In this document: in pieces, positions 37,086-46,119 of the stretch | How the letters are laid out: each line of letters opens with the position of its first letter | How positions within the stretch are numbered: the stretch's first letter is position 1 | NCBI GenBank assembly: GCA_965199815.1 | Contig: CBDATE010000033.1 | Coordinates: 1-64,000, forward strand | From: Azotimanducus sp965199815 | Lineage (GTDB): Bacteria; Pseudomonadota; Gammaproteobacteria; Pseudomonadales; Azotimanducaceae | DNA: 64,000 bases | Direction: 5' to 3' | The notes under the pieces: generated by a model | The model's input: the letters and a program-made list of their open reading frames with translations, nothing else | The model's database searches: none | What the model was told of the DNA's origin: nothing | Translations under genes and position numbers: made by a program

Positions 37086-38111
37086 ATGGCAAACACCCGC
37101 ACATCGCTCGATTCGGCAAATGCCCTCGGGTTGCGCTCACGCGCCTCGCAGGTGCTGGAAATCCTGGATCTGCCTTCCTTGCATGAGGCGCTACAGACCG
37201 CGCGCGATACCGGGCGATCGCCCGTGGTGCTGGGAGATGGCACAAATGTGGTGTTGGGGCCGCAACTCGGCGGCCCGGTGCTCTTGATGCGCAGTCGGGG
37301 GCTGTCCATGCACCGGGAAGGCGATGCCTGTCTGCTGACGGCCGCCGCTGGCGAGAATTGGCACGCTCTGGTGCGCTTCAGCCTGGCGCAGGGGCTTTGT
37401 GGGCTGGAGAACCTGGCGTTGATTCCGGGCCGCCTCGGGGCCGCGCCGATTCAGAACATAGGTGCCTATGGCGTGGAATTGTCTCAGGTGTTCGAGCGGC
37501 TTGAAGCGGTCCACAGGGAAACGGGTGAGTGCCGGGTGTTTGATCGTGCGGCCTGCAGGTTCGGGTATCGCACCAGTATCTTCAAGTGTGGCGCGGCCAA
37601 CCCCTGGATTATCTGGCGCGTGACACTGCGTCTGAACCGAACGCCTCGCTTGTGCCTGCATTACCGGGATGTCTCTGATGAACTTGAACGGCTGGGAGTG
37701 TCGAGTCCGTCTGCACTTGATGTGGCCGAGGCGGTGGTGCGCATCCGCAGGCGCAAGTTGCCGGATGTGCGCGCCATGCCCAATGTCGGCAGCTTTTTCA
37801 AGAATCCGCTGGTGCCCCGGGACGAAATGCAGCGACTTCGGGCGCGTCTTCCCGATCTCGTGGTCTGGCCCGTGCAGGATGGCGTGAGTTGCAAGCTGTC
37901 TGCCGCGCAGCTCATTGATCGCGCTGGCCTCAAGGGCATCGGGATGCAGGGTGCGAGGGTGTGGTTTCGTCAGCCTCTGGTGCTGGTCAACGAAAGTGCC
38001 GCTGAGCGCGATGTGTTTCTGGTGCTGGCAGAACGTGTGCGGATGCTGGTGGCTGAGCGTTGGGGCGTGACGCTCGAATACGAGCCGGACTTCTACCCGG
38101 CGCTTGCCTGA
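37086..38111 (+). CDS. murB: UDP-N-acetylenolpyruvoylglucosamine reductase
   Basis: 341 residues from ATG 37086. Type I MurB: FAD-binding LGDGTNVVL and LALIPGRLGAAPIQNIGAYG, the long type I insert with FGYRTSIFK, the catalytic Ser region MPNVGSFFKNP, and the terminal LEYEPDFYP with the proton-donating Glu. It makes UDP-MurNAc for peptidoglycan. Confidence 0.96.
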   Translation: MANTRTSLDSANALGLRSRASQVLEILDLPSLHEALQTARDTGRSPVVLGDGTNVVLGPQLGGPVLLMRSRGLSMHREGDACLLTAAAGENWHALVRFSLAQGLCGLENLALIPGRLGAAPIQNIGAYGVELSQVFERLEAVHRETGECRVFDRAACRFGYRTSIFKCGAANPWIIWRVTLRLNRTPRLCLHYRDVSDELERLGVSSPSALDVAEAVVRIRRRKLPDVRAMPNVGSFFKNPLVPRDEMQRLRARLPDLVVWPVQDGVSCKLSAAQLIDRAGLKGIGMQGARVWFRQPLVLVNESAAERDVFLVLAERVRMLVAERWGVTLEYEPDFYPALA

Positions 38112-38163
38112 CGCGGGGCTGGCGTATTGGCCCGGATACATCTGGGTATGTTCTGATCAAGGT

Positions 38164-38312
38164 ATGTTCTGATCAAGTCCATCCGTGGACTTGATCAGAT
38201 TCGCAAATCAGAAATGCGATTCTGATTTGCTCGCAGATTCAATGCCTTACGGCACTGAATCTGGCGGCACATCCGTGTGCCGCACGGGAAACTCTGTTAT
38301 TCAGAGTTTCCC
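38164..38312 (+). repeat. Composite hairpin element, copy 4 (left of the cas operon)
   Basis: Hairpins in order: TCTGATCAAGTCCA-TCCG-TGGACTTGATCAGA (38168-38199), GCAAATCAGAA/TTCTGATTTGC, GATTCAATGCC-TTAC-GGCACTGAATC, GCGGCACA-TCCG-TGTGCCGC and GGGAAACTCTG-TTATT-CAGAGTTTCCC. A partial duplication of the outer end (GGTATGTTCTGATCAA) precedes it at 38145-38160. The cas3 start is 80 bases further on. Confidence 0.9.
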
Positions 38313-38391
38313 AAGTGGCACTTTTCGAGCTGGCACGGGTTCGCTGCGGGTTCTCATGTATGCTGGGCGATTCAGTCGTGTCTTCGGTTGA

Positions 38392-41300
38392 TTGTTGCAA
38401 CATTCGGATTTCACCGGGTTTTTCACCGCGCTCTGGGGTGCTGACAGGCCTCCGTTCGCGTGGCAATCCGAACTGGCGAAGAGGGTGCTGAGCAGTTCTC
38501 CCGGTCTTGATTCGCAAGCTTCCGCAGGCTCGTCTCGAGGCGGTGAACAGGTGCATTCCTGGCCGGATGCGATTGCGCTGCCAACCGGCTCTGGCAAGAC
38601 CGCCTGCATTGACATTGCCGTATTCGCCCTGGCTGCCAGCGCCGAGTGCGCATTGCAGGGTGGTCGCCGGGCAGTGAGCGCGCCGCGGCGCATCTTCTTC
38701 GTGGTGGACCGACGCATCATCGTGGATGAGGCCCATGAACGTGCGCATCGTCTGGCCTGCAAGCTGAAGTGCGCACAGGATGGCATCCTGAAGACAGTGG
38801 CGGACCGCTTGCGGGGCCTTGCCGGCAACGGGACGATCGATACCGGCCGCGAGCACCCGCTTGCGGTACATTCCCTGCGCGGCGGCATGTATCGCTCCGA
38901 AGCATGGGCGCGAAACCCGTTGCAGCCGACTGTCGTGGTATCCACCGTCGATCAGATCGGCTCGCGCCTGCTCTTTCGGGCTTACGGCAGGTCGTCCGGA
39001 ACCTGGCCGGTGTATGCCGGTCTCGTCGCCAACGACAGCCTCATCCTGCTGGATGAGGCGCACTGTGCACGGCCTTTCTTGCAGACGCTGCAGGCGGTTC
39101 GCAAGTATCGGCAGTGGGCCGATGAGCCTCTTGGTCAGTGCTTCCACCCGGTGGTGATGTCGGCGACACCACCCTCTGATGCCGGACATGTCTTTCGTGA
39201 CAATTCCGATCAGAAGCATGATGCGAGCCACCCGCTCGGGAAGCGTCAACTGGCACCAAAACCGGCCGAGTTGACGGAGCTTGACAAGATCGGAGAATCC
39301 GATTGCGGTACGGAACAACTGGCGAAGGCGTTGGCTTGTGCTGCCAGAAAGTTTTCGAAGGAACAGCGCCGCGCCATTGTCGTCTTTGCCAATCGGGTTG
39401 CGACGGCTCGCCGAACCCGTGAATTGCTGAGATTGGACCCGGAGGTGGAGACCGTCTTGCTCACGGGTCGGATGCGTTCGGTGGACAGGAAGGCCGTCAG
39501 CGATCGGTTGCGTCGTTTCCAGTTGCATTCGGATCAATCCAGTACGCGGGCTCTGGAGAAGCCGGTTGTAGTTGTCGCTACCCAGACGCTGGAAGTGGGC
39601 GCGGACCTTGATTTCGACGCGCTGGTGACCGAGTGCGCCAGCCTTGATGCGCTGCGACAGCGCTTCGGGCGGTTGAACCGCATGGGACGAGGCATTGATT
39701 GCCGGGCCGCGATATTCATTCGCGCTGAACAGGCCAGTTTGAGACGAGGCGACAAGGGCGACCCGATCTATGGCGCGGCCCTGACCAAGACCTGGAAGTG
39801 GCTGAAAGAGGGTGCCAAGGATGCCGAAGGTAGGGTGGATTTCGGTATCAACGCTATGGAAGCGCGGGTGGCGACGCTGGATGAGGGTGCGCTTGCCGAC
39901 TTGAACGCGCCAGCGAAATATGCGCCGGTGATGTTGCCTGCACATATCGACTGCTGGGCGCAAACTGCGCCCCAACCCAAGCCATCGCCGGATGTGGGAG
40001 TCTTTCTGCGTGGTCCGCAGCAGGGCACTCCGGATGTGCAGGTGTGCTGGCGCGCGGATATCGATCTTTCCAGCGACGATGGAAAGCAAGCCGCCAATGA
40101 TGGAAAGCAAGCCGCTCTTGAATCTCTGAGTCTGTGCCCGCCGAGCAGCGGCGAGACGCTCCCGGTGCCTGTCGGCGTGTTCAAGCGCTGGTTGGCTGGT
40201 GACGGTGATACAGAAGATGCGACGGCCGATGTGCCCTCTGCTCACGACGAGCGAGACGAGGCGAGGGTGGAGGGGGCGGCAGGCGCGGTTGAGCGCAAAC
40301 CGGACAAGCAGGCTGACCGAGCGGTCGTGCGCTGGCGTGGATGGCAGACCAGTGAGAATGACATCACTTCTGACGTACACGATATTCGCCCGGGTGATGT
40401 GGTTGTCATACCAACCAGTGTCATGCCAACCAATCCCCCCGGCTCCTGGAACGCACTTGGTGATCTTGATCTTGCTCGCGACGCGCCTCCGGCTTGCCTG
40501 GATGTTGGCGACTCCGCACACAGAATCGCCCGCGCCAAGCCTGTCCTGCGGCTGCACAAGGCGCTCGTATCCCTGTGGCCGGATAGCTTGCCCGCCAAGG
40601 CAGTGGCACTGATGCTGCTCGAGAATCCGGGGCCGCGGTATGAGGAGGAGCCTGACGAAGTCATTTCGGATCTGCACGGGCTTCTCCATTCGCTGGCGGA
40701 TTCCGAGGTGCCCGACGACTGGAACTGGTTGAAGGAAACCGCCTGCGATCTTGTCCGGGAATTTCGGGTTGCTCGCAGGCTCGAAAGCGCATTCCACTTG
40801 ATTGGAGGTTCGTGCCTGATGCTTGTCGGGTGCCGCCGCGTTGCAGGACTGGCCGGTGAGAGTGAGGACGATGTTTTCAGTGATGAAGATGACGCTTCGG
40901 CATCCGGTACCTCGTATCAGGACGGTGCACCTGTGCCACTGCGTACGCATCTGCCGGGAGTGGAGAAGTTCGCACGGCGACATGCCCTCGGGTGCGGCTT
41001 GCCGGAGCGGCTGGTGGATGCAGTCGCGCTTGCCGGATTGCTGCATGATGTGGGCAAGGCTGATCCTCGATTTCAGTCACTGCTGCGCGGTGGAAATTAC
41101 CAGTGGAGCGCGGCTTCCATGGGATCATCGGAAACCTTGGCGAAGTCTGCACACCTGCCCGAAACTCGCGCCGCGTACAACCGCGCACGCGAGTCCGCGG
41201 GCTATCCCAAAGGCGGCAGGCATGAACTCTTGTCGGTGCGTATGGCCGAATCGGCATCGGGGCTATTGCCTGGAGAAGATGACCTGCGTGATTTGGTGTT

Positions 41301-41574
41301 GCATCTTGTGGCCAGCCATCACGGACATTGCCGCCCGTTTGCCCCGGTCGTATTTGATGATGATGCTCCGCAGGTCGAGTATCAGCTTGATGGGCATCAC
41401 ATGATCTGGTGCGGCCCGACCGGTCTCGAACGGCTGGATTCCGGCATCGCGGAGCGATATTGGCGACTGACTCGGCGCTACGGCTGGTGGGGACTGGCAT
41501 GGCTCGAAGCGCTGTTGCGCCTGGCCGACTGGCGGCGCAGCGAATGGGAGGAGGCGAACGATGCCGAGGAATGA
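38392..41574 (+). CDS. cas3: CRISPR-associated helicase/nuclease Cas3, type I-G (I-U) form
   Basis: 1,060 residues. Walker A LPTGSGKT near residues 63-70, DEAH box LILLDEAHC near 221-224, and helicase C motifs TLEVGADLDFDALVTE and LRQRFGRLNRMG. The HD nuclease comes last (LLHDVGKADPRF near 884, then a distal SHHGH); this helicase-then-HD order is typical of type I-G. It unwinds and degrades DNA recruited by the Csb complex. The start must be TTG 38392 or 38395, since a stop codon lies just upstream; no strong ribosome site is seen. A short internal duplication (DGKQAANDGKQAA) lies near residue 565-577. Overlaps csb3 by 14 bases. Confidence 0.93.
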   Translation: MLQHSDFTGFFTALWGADRPPFAWQSELAKRVLSSSPGLDSQASAGSSRGGEQVHSWPDAIALPTGSGKTACIDIAVFALAASAECALQGGRRAVSAPRRIFFVVDRRIIVDEAHERAHRLACKLKCAQDGILKTVADRLRGLAGNGTIDTGREHPLAVHSLRGGMYRSEAWARNPLQPTVVVSTVDQIGSRLLFRAYGRSSGTWPVYAGLVANDSLILLDEAHCARPFLQTLQAVRKYRQWADEPLGQCFHPVVMSATPPSDAGHVFRDNSDQKHDASHPLGKRQLAPKPAELTELDKIGESDCGTEQLAKALACAARKFSKEQRRAIVVFANRVATARRTRELLRLDPEVETVLLTGRMRSVDRKAVSDRLRRFQLHSDQSSTRALEKPVVVVATQTLEVGADLDFDALVTECASLDALRQRFGRLNRMGRGIDCRAAIFIRAEQASLRRGDKGDPIYGAALTKTWKWLKEGAKDAEGRVDFGINAMEARVATLDEGALADLNAPAKYAPVMLPAHIDCWAQTAPQPKPSPDVGVFLRGPQQGTPDVQVCWRADIDLSSDDGKQAANDGKQAALESLSLCPPSSGETLPVPVGVFKRWLAGDGDTEDATADVPSAHDERDEARVEGAAGAVERKPDKQADRAVVRWRGWQTSENDITSDVHDIRPGDVVVIPTSVMPTNPPGSWNALGDLDLARDAPPACLDVGDSAHRIARAKPVLRLHKALVSLWPDSLPAKAVALMLLENPGPRYEEEPDEVISDLHGLLHSLADSEVPDDWNWLKETACDLVREFRVARRLESAFHLIGGSCLMLVGCRRVAGLAGESEDDVFSDEDDASASGTSYQDGAPVPLRTHLPGVEKFARRHALGCGLPERLVDAVALAGLLHDVGKADPRFQSLLRGGNYQWSAASMGSSETLAKSAHLPETRAAYNRARESAGYPKGGRHELLSVRMAESASGLLPGEDDLRDLVLHLVASHHGHCRPFAPVVFDDDAPQVEYQLDGHHMIWCGPTGLERLDSGIAERYWRLTRRYGWWGLAWLEALLRLADWRRSEWEEANDAEE

Positions 41575-42517
41575 GGGTGAAGGAGTCTTGCTGAGCGGCC
41601 TGGACGGCGGAAATCCGCTGGGCTTCCTGGCCGCGGTGGGGACTTTACTGATTCTTGGTGATAGCCGTGATTGTCCGGAGGGCATGGTGCGTTTGGGGTG
41701 GAGAAATACTCCGGAAGGCTGGTATCCCATGCTTGCGGGTTGCGGAGATAATGAGGAGGATGTTTGCACTACCTTGGTTGCAGCCATGGGGGCTTCGTCA
41801 GATGGAATTCTGGATATCGGAAAAAGGAAGGAAAACAATAAAGAGCTCAATAAGTTTCCATTTCCGACCAACAGCTTTGCAACCGTGCTCAGTGAATGGG
41901 CTGACTGCAGCCGCGGTCGTCGTCGCAATGTCGATCTTCTCGCTGGGGTTGGCACCGAGATTCACACGAATGGAGAAGAGGAATTTCAGTGCACCAGTTT
42001 CAAGATGGTCCGAAGCGGAGACTCGAAAAGGCAAGGTATGTTGCATTACGTCAAGATGAGCCGAAGCGGGATTGATGAGCATCGAACGAAGCACACACTG
42101 TTTGAACGCTGGGACTACAGGGACGACAATTTCGGTCTGCGCTGGGACCCGATTGAAAATCGGTCGCATGCACTGCAATGGGGAGACCCCACCAAGTCAA
42201 GCAAGGGCACCATGAATGTGGCGAATAGTCTGGCATTCGAGGCACTGCGGCTATTGCCGTGTGTGCCGGGCGAGACCCAGGTTCAGACTACGGGATTTCA
42301 GGAGGTTGAACGAAGGAGAAGATTTGTCTGGCCTATCTGGGTGCACAATTTGGACGCTGATAGTGTGCGCTCCTTGCTATCCCTTCGAGACCTGCACGAT
42401 ATTCCGTTGAAGCGCGCCTCTCTTGATGCCCGAGGTATTCAAGAGGTTTACGGAGCATGGGTGGTTCACCCGAACCAGTATTACAGTAACTTCGCACCCG
42501 CGGCACCCATCTCGTGA
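41561..42517 (+). CDS. csb3: Type I-G CRISPR protein Csb3 (Cas8-like subunit)
   Basis: 318 residues. The start LLSGLDGGNPLGFLAAVGTL is the conserved N-terminus of the GSU0052/Csb3 group. Position between cas3 and csb1 matches the Geobacter-type order cas3-csb3-csb1-csb2. It is thought to be the large or Cas8-like effector subunit. Its sequence is visibly less GC-rich than its neighbours (many AAA, AAT and TTT codons). No other large subunit (Csx17) is present. Confidence 0.85.
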   Translation: MPRNEGEGVLLSGLDGGNPLGFLAAVGTLLILGDSRDCPEGMVRLGWRNTPEGWYPMLAGCGDNEEDVCTTLVAAMGASSDGILDIGKRKENNKELNKFPFPTNSFATVLSEWADCSRGRRRNVDLLAGVGTEIHTNGEEEFQCTSFKMVRSGDSKRQGMLHYVKMSRSGIDEHRTKHTLFERWDYRDDNFGLRWDPIENRSHALQWGDPTKSSKGTMNVANSLAFEALRLLPCVPGETQVQTTGFQEVERRRRFVWPIWVHNLDADSVRSLLSLRDLHDIPLKRASLDARGIQEVYGAWVVHPNQYYSNFAPAAPIS

Positions 42518-42553
42518 TGCGAGATGCCGTGACAGACACAACTCGGAGGACAC

Positions 42554-43762
42554 ATGAAGATTGATTTGCAGACTTTGCGCGATGCCGTCGCCGGAAGGGC
42601 GGCCGCTTTTCGCTGTGTGACAGGCTATCAACCGGTAGGTGGTCCCGGAGACAAGGTGTTTCCCCCGACCTATGAGGGTGGCAAGTACGCCACCGAGAAG
42701 CGCGTTGATCCGAAGACCGGTGAGTTACGTGAGTGCGTACTCCTTGATTCCGTACAGTCCCAAGCCAACCGGATGGAGTTGGCGTTGCTTGAAGCGTATC
42801 GCGCGAACAAGGTGGCTCTTCCACTTCTGCGAGTGCGCTTCGATCAGGAAGAGCTACCCAAGCCATTCACCGTGAACAGTTTGGAGGCCCCGCACCGCAT
42901 CGCCGATGCCTTGTTTCGCGACAGTCTGCTTGGTAACAAAATGTTCCGAAAATCTCCCCAAGGCTGCATGCTTGACACCGCCGACATCCGCAACGCCACT
43001 GGGCTGTTCGGCCTGTGCCCCACCGCACTGGTGTTCGGTTTGTGGGATTCGACGGGGCCGCGTGGCGGCTTGGGAGCCAAGTTTCAACGCGCGCTGGTAT
43101 CGGAAATCGTTGGTTACGATGCAGTGCCCGGAGTCAAGACATCGAGTCGTATTGACCCGGCAGCTATACAGAAAGGCGCTGGTACGCTGTATCGGCAGGA
43201 ACCTGCCAATGACGATACCCCACACTGGACTCTGGAAGAAGGTTCGGTAAAGTTGGGCAGCGGAGCAAATCCGACTGGAAAACCATCGGAGGCGAACCAC
43301 GGAAACGTGAAACCAAGCATCAGCGACGGCGGGTTCACCATATCGCGAGCCGTGCAAACGACTACTCTGTCGCTGGCTGTGTTGCGTCGCTTGCGCTTCC
43401 CGCTTGATGGTGCCTCGGACTCCGAATACCAGGTGGATCTTGCTGCACGCACCGCGCTCGCCGCACTGGGTCTGGCAGCGGGAACTCTGGCTCGCGAGGA
43501 TGTGGATCTTCGCTCCCGCTGCCATTTGTTCGCCGAAGGACCATCTGCCTGGCAGTTGCTCGACCGGCCCGGAGAGATACCGCCGGAGTCCGCGCTTGAC
43601 GCGGACGCTGCACTGGAACTGCTGGACGCGGCCATCAAGGAAGCCAGAGGTGCCGGGTTGCCGTGGGAGGGCGTTATTGATCTGAAACCCTCTCTGGAAC
43701 TCGTCCAACTCGTATTGCGCAGCCAGGAGTTGGCGAGTGGAGCCGGGGCCGAGGCAGACTGA
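42554..43762 (+). CDS. csb1: Type I-G CRISPR protein Csb1 (Cas7 backbone subunit)
   Basis: 402 residues. The family signature is clear: FPPTYEGGKYATEKRV near the N-terminus, then CVLLDSVQSQANRMELALLE, RNATGLFGLCPTALVFGLWD and GGLGAKFQRALVSEI. Csb1 is the Cas7-type subunit that polymerises along crRNA. It begins 36 bases after csb3 and shares the base overlap TGATG with csb2. Confidence 0.94.
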   Translation: MKIDLQTLRDAVAGRAAAFRCVTGYQPVGGPGDKVFPPTYEGGKYATEKRVDPKTGELRECVLLDSVQSQANRMELALLEAYRANKVALPLLRVRFDQEELPKPFTVNSLEAPHRIADALFRDSLLGNKMFRKSPQGCMLDTADIRNATGLFGLCPTALVFGLWDSTGPRGGLGAKFQRALVSEIVGYDAVPGVKTSSRIDPAAIQKGAGTLYRQEPANDDTPHWTLEEGSVKLGSGANPTGKPSEANHGNVKPSISDGGFTISRAVQTTTLSLAVLRRLRFPLDGASDSEYQVDLAARTALAALGLAAGTLAREDVDLRSRCHLFAEGPSAWQLLDRPGEIPPESALDADAALELLDAAIKEARGAGLPWEGVIDLKPSLELVQLVLRSQELASGAGAEAD

Positions 43763-46107
43763 TGTTCGCCCTCGGCCTTTCCTATCTGAACGGGTGGTCG
43801 ATGGCCGCGGACGATGGTCCGCGCAAGGAGCATGCCGAATGGCCGCCGCATCCGGACCGGGTTTTCATGGCTTTGGCAGCGGCCTGGTTCGAGACCGGCG
43901 AAGATGCCGGGGAAGGTGACGCCTTGCAATGGCTGGAAGGGTTGGAACCCCCCGCAATCGCGGCTTCCGATGCCTGCCAACGCACCTCGGTGGTCAGTTA
44001 CGTACCAGTGAATGACAGCTCCTCAGGCAACCTTCCAAGCATCTCCAGTATCAAGGGATTCAAGAAAAAACACAATAAACTTCAGGAAGCCGGACTGGCA
44101 CTGTTGCCTGAACATCGAACGCGCAAGGGACGCGGCTTTCCGGTGGCCATTCCCCATGACCCGACCGTGCGCTTCATCTGGCGGGAACCTCTGGGCCAAC
44201 ACGCAGAAGCTCTGGGCAGCATCGCCTCCAAGGTCACGCATGTGGGGCACTCCGCATCCTTCGTGCAGGCATGGGTCGAGAAGGGCTGTAGTGCTCGGCC
44301 CACCTGGGTTCCAGCAGCAAGTGTCGGCGCCAGGCATTTCAGAGTGCCTTTCTCCGGACGGCTGGAACTGCTCGCTGAGCCCCATCAGCAAGCGCAGCGC
44401 AAGTATCGTGAACACTGTGACAAGATAGAACAGGATGAAGCCACTCGCAAAGCTGCGGTGCTGCCACCGAGGCGGACTTGGCGGCACGGATTTCCCGATG
44501 CTGTTCTGTTGGCCAGCGAATCGGAGGTCAAGAAACATTCGTGCTACCTCGCGGCCAAGTCAGGTGATGATGTGGCTGCCACAGAGTTGGTCCATTCGCT
44601 GGTTGGTCCGAACGGTATTGTTCAGGTACGCCGCCTGCTCGAATTTGTAGGTGATCAGGAATGCAGTCTCGTGTGCGCCCACGCATACGAACAGGAAGGC
44701 ATCAACGCTATTCCAGCCGCCTTGTCCGAGCACTTGAGCGCTCTGCTGAATGTCCCGTACTTTCCGAATATCGTGCAATCCAATGTCGTTGCCCACACGG
44801 GCGCTGATGGTTATGGTCGCCTCGCCCGACAGGCACGATTCGAGGGCGAAGTTGAAGCCGAACGATGCTACCTGATGGTGGATGATTTTATCGGGCAGGG
44901 CGGTACATTGGCGAATTTGCGCGGCTGGGTTGAAAACAATGGCGGAATTGTTATCGGCGCAATCGCGTTGACCGGCAAGCCTTACTCTGCCAAATTGAGC
45001 ATTACAGGGGAGCAACTGCATGAACTCAGACAAAAACACGGTCGAAATCTCGAGAACTGGTGGCGAAACCGGTTCGGTCACGCCTTCGACTGCCTTACTC
45101 AATCGGAGGCTCGGTACCTCGCCCGCTCCCCGGATGTTGACACGATCCGAGATCGAATTACTGCGGCAGAGTGCCCGAGAGATAGCGAAGTCCGTTCGCT
45201 CGGCGCACCGACGCAGAGAGGGCGCGCCAGGAGATTGAAGCCATGTGTCCCGGGCACACCTGAGCGCCCCAGGCCCGGCAAATGGCAGGCGTATTCAAGA
45301 GTGAACCCACGCGGGACAGCACCGGAAACCGAGCTCCACTCCATCTTTCACCCGCGCATTATCGTCCTTGCCATCAGTGGCCGCCGCGTGTCCTTGCCGA
45401 CCACGCTCAAGCTGACGGCGGCGCTGCGCGGCTTGCTGATGCGCGAATGCCCCGTGCAGCCACCTCCGGAGTGGTTCAGCGGTCATGGTAAAGACGGCCG
45501 CGCCACGACCAGGCCGCATTTGGCCTTGGCACCGCTGCCCTTCGTCGGTGCCGAACACGCCGATGGACGCATCATGGGGATGGCGATGATTTTGCCGCGT
45601 GAGCGCGCCGATGAGGATGCCGGAAGCCTGCTCGGCCCCGTCTTGCATTCGGCGGATACTGGTCTGCTTCGCGAACATCGTCTGTTCGATGGCGATTGGT
45701 TCGAGTGCAGGCTGGAACTTGATACACGCGAGAGCTCCCCCTTCAATCTCCGACCCGGCACATGGACGAGACCATCACGTGTCTGGGCAAGCGTGACTCC
45801 GGTGGTGCTCAACCGGCATTTTGACGGACCGCAAAGATGGGAGCTGGCGGCGGAGAGTGTGAAGGATGCCTGCGAGCACATCGGCCTCCCGCGCCCCGGC
45901 GAAGTGCTGTTGCACCCGGTTTCTCTGGTGGAAGGCGTTCCGCATGCCCGCGAGTTCCCTCCACTCGGACGCAAGGGCGATGGCGGGCAGCGTAATCACG
46001 CGCACGCAGTGATGATGTTCGAGCAGCCTGTCTTGGGCCCGGTGCTGGTCGGTGCCGGACGCTTTCGAGGTTACGGACTCTGTCGTCCGATAGGCCACGA
46101 TGGATGA
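43762..46107 (+). CDS. csb2: Type I-G Csb2 (Cas5-Cas6 type) with an embedded phosphoribosyltransferase domain
   Basis: 781 residues, well above the usual Csb2 length. Residues 1 to about 240 are Csb2 N-terminal (MFALGLSYLNGWSMAA, EWPPHPDRVFMALAAAWFE). Residues from about 495 to 781 are Csb2 C-terminal (RPRPGKWQAYSRV, then a Cas6-like glycine loop VLVGAGRFRGYGLCRP). Between them lies a different domain, about 241-485. It contains QEGINAIPAALSEHLS, VAHTGADGYGRLARQA and the PRPP-binding motif YLMVDDFIGQGGTLANLRG (370-388), followed by LTGKPYSAKL and NWWRNRFGHAFDCLTQSEAR. This is a type I phosphoribosyltransferase fold. There is no stop, frameshift or start codon at either junction. Whether the hybrid still binds or cuts crRNA is unknown. 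Confidence 0.9.
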   Translation: MFALGLSYLNGWSMAADDGPRKEHAEWPPHPDRVFMALAAAWFETGEDAGEGDALQWLEGLEPPAIAASDACQRTSVVSYVPVNDSSSGNLPSISSIKGFKKKHNKLQEAGLALLPEHRTRKGRGFPVAIPHDPTVRFIWREPLGQHAEALGSIASKVTHVGHSASFVQAWVEKGCSARPTWVPAASVGARHFRVPFSGRLELLAEPHQQAQRKYREHCDKIEQDEATRKAAVLPPRRTWRHGFPDAVLLASESEVKKHSCYLAAKSGDDVAATELVHSLVGPNGIVQVRRLLEFVGDQECSLVCAHAYEQEGINAIPAALSEHLSALLNVPYFPNIVQSNVVAHTGADGYGRLARQARFEGEVEAERCYLMVDDFIGQGGTLANLRGWVENNGGIVIGAIALTGKPYSAKLSITGEQLHELRQKHGRNLENWWRNRFGHAFDCLTQSEARYLARSPDVDTIRDRITAAECPRDSEVRSLGAPTQRGRARRLKPCVPGTPERPRPGKWQAYSRVNPRGTAPETELHSIFHPRIIVLAISGRRVSLPTTLKLTAALRGLLMRECPVQPPPEWFSGHGKDGRATTRPHLALAPLPFVGAEHADGRIMGMAMILPRERADEDAGSLLGPVLHSADTGLLREHRLFDGDWFECRLELDTRESSPFNLRPGTWTRPSRVWASVTPVVLNRHFDGPQRWELAAESVKDACEHIGLPRPGEVLLHPVSLVEGVPHAREFPPLGRKGDGGQRNHAHAVMMFEQPVLGPVLVGAGRFRGYGLCRPIGHDG
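44482..45230 (+). other. In-frame insertion in csb2 encoding the phosphoribosyltransferase domain
   Basis: Boundaries are estimated from the protein, where Csb2 similarity stops after VLPPRRTW and resumes before RPRPGKWQAYSRV. The flanking DNA, CCGAGGCGGACTTGGC and CCAGGCCCGGCAAATGGC, is loosely alike at the two junctions. A second frame inside its 3' part (45134-45238) encodes 34 residues starting MLTRSEIELLRQSAREIAKS. Confidence 0.65.
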
Positions 46108-46119
46108 CGCAGCCCTGGC

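Noticed and set aside
38239..41046. 935-codon open frame antisense to cas3
   Set aside because: Gln/Arg/His-rich composition with no family features. It mirrors the codon bias of cas3, which has clear motifs on the plus strand.
43762..46107. csb2 as two genes or an assembly chimera
   Set aside because: The frame is uninterrupted, csb1 and element 5 flank it normally, and the Csb2 halves are in the right order with no start or stop at the junctions. Reads would be needed for certainty.
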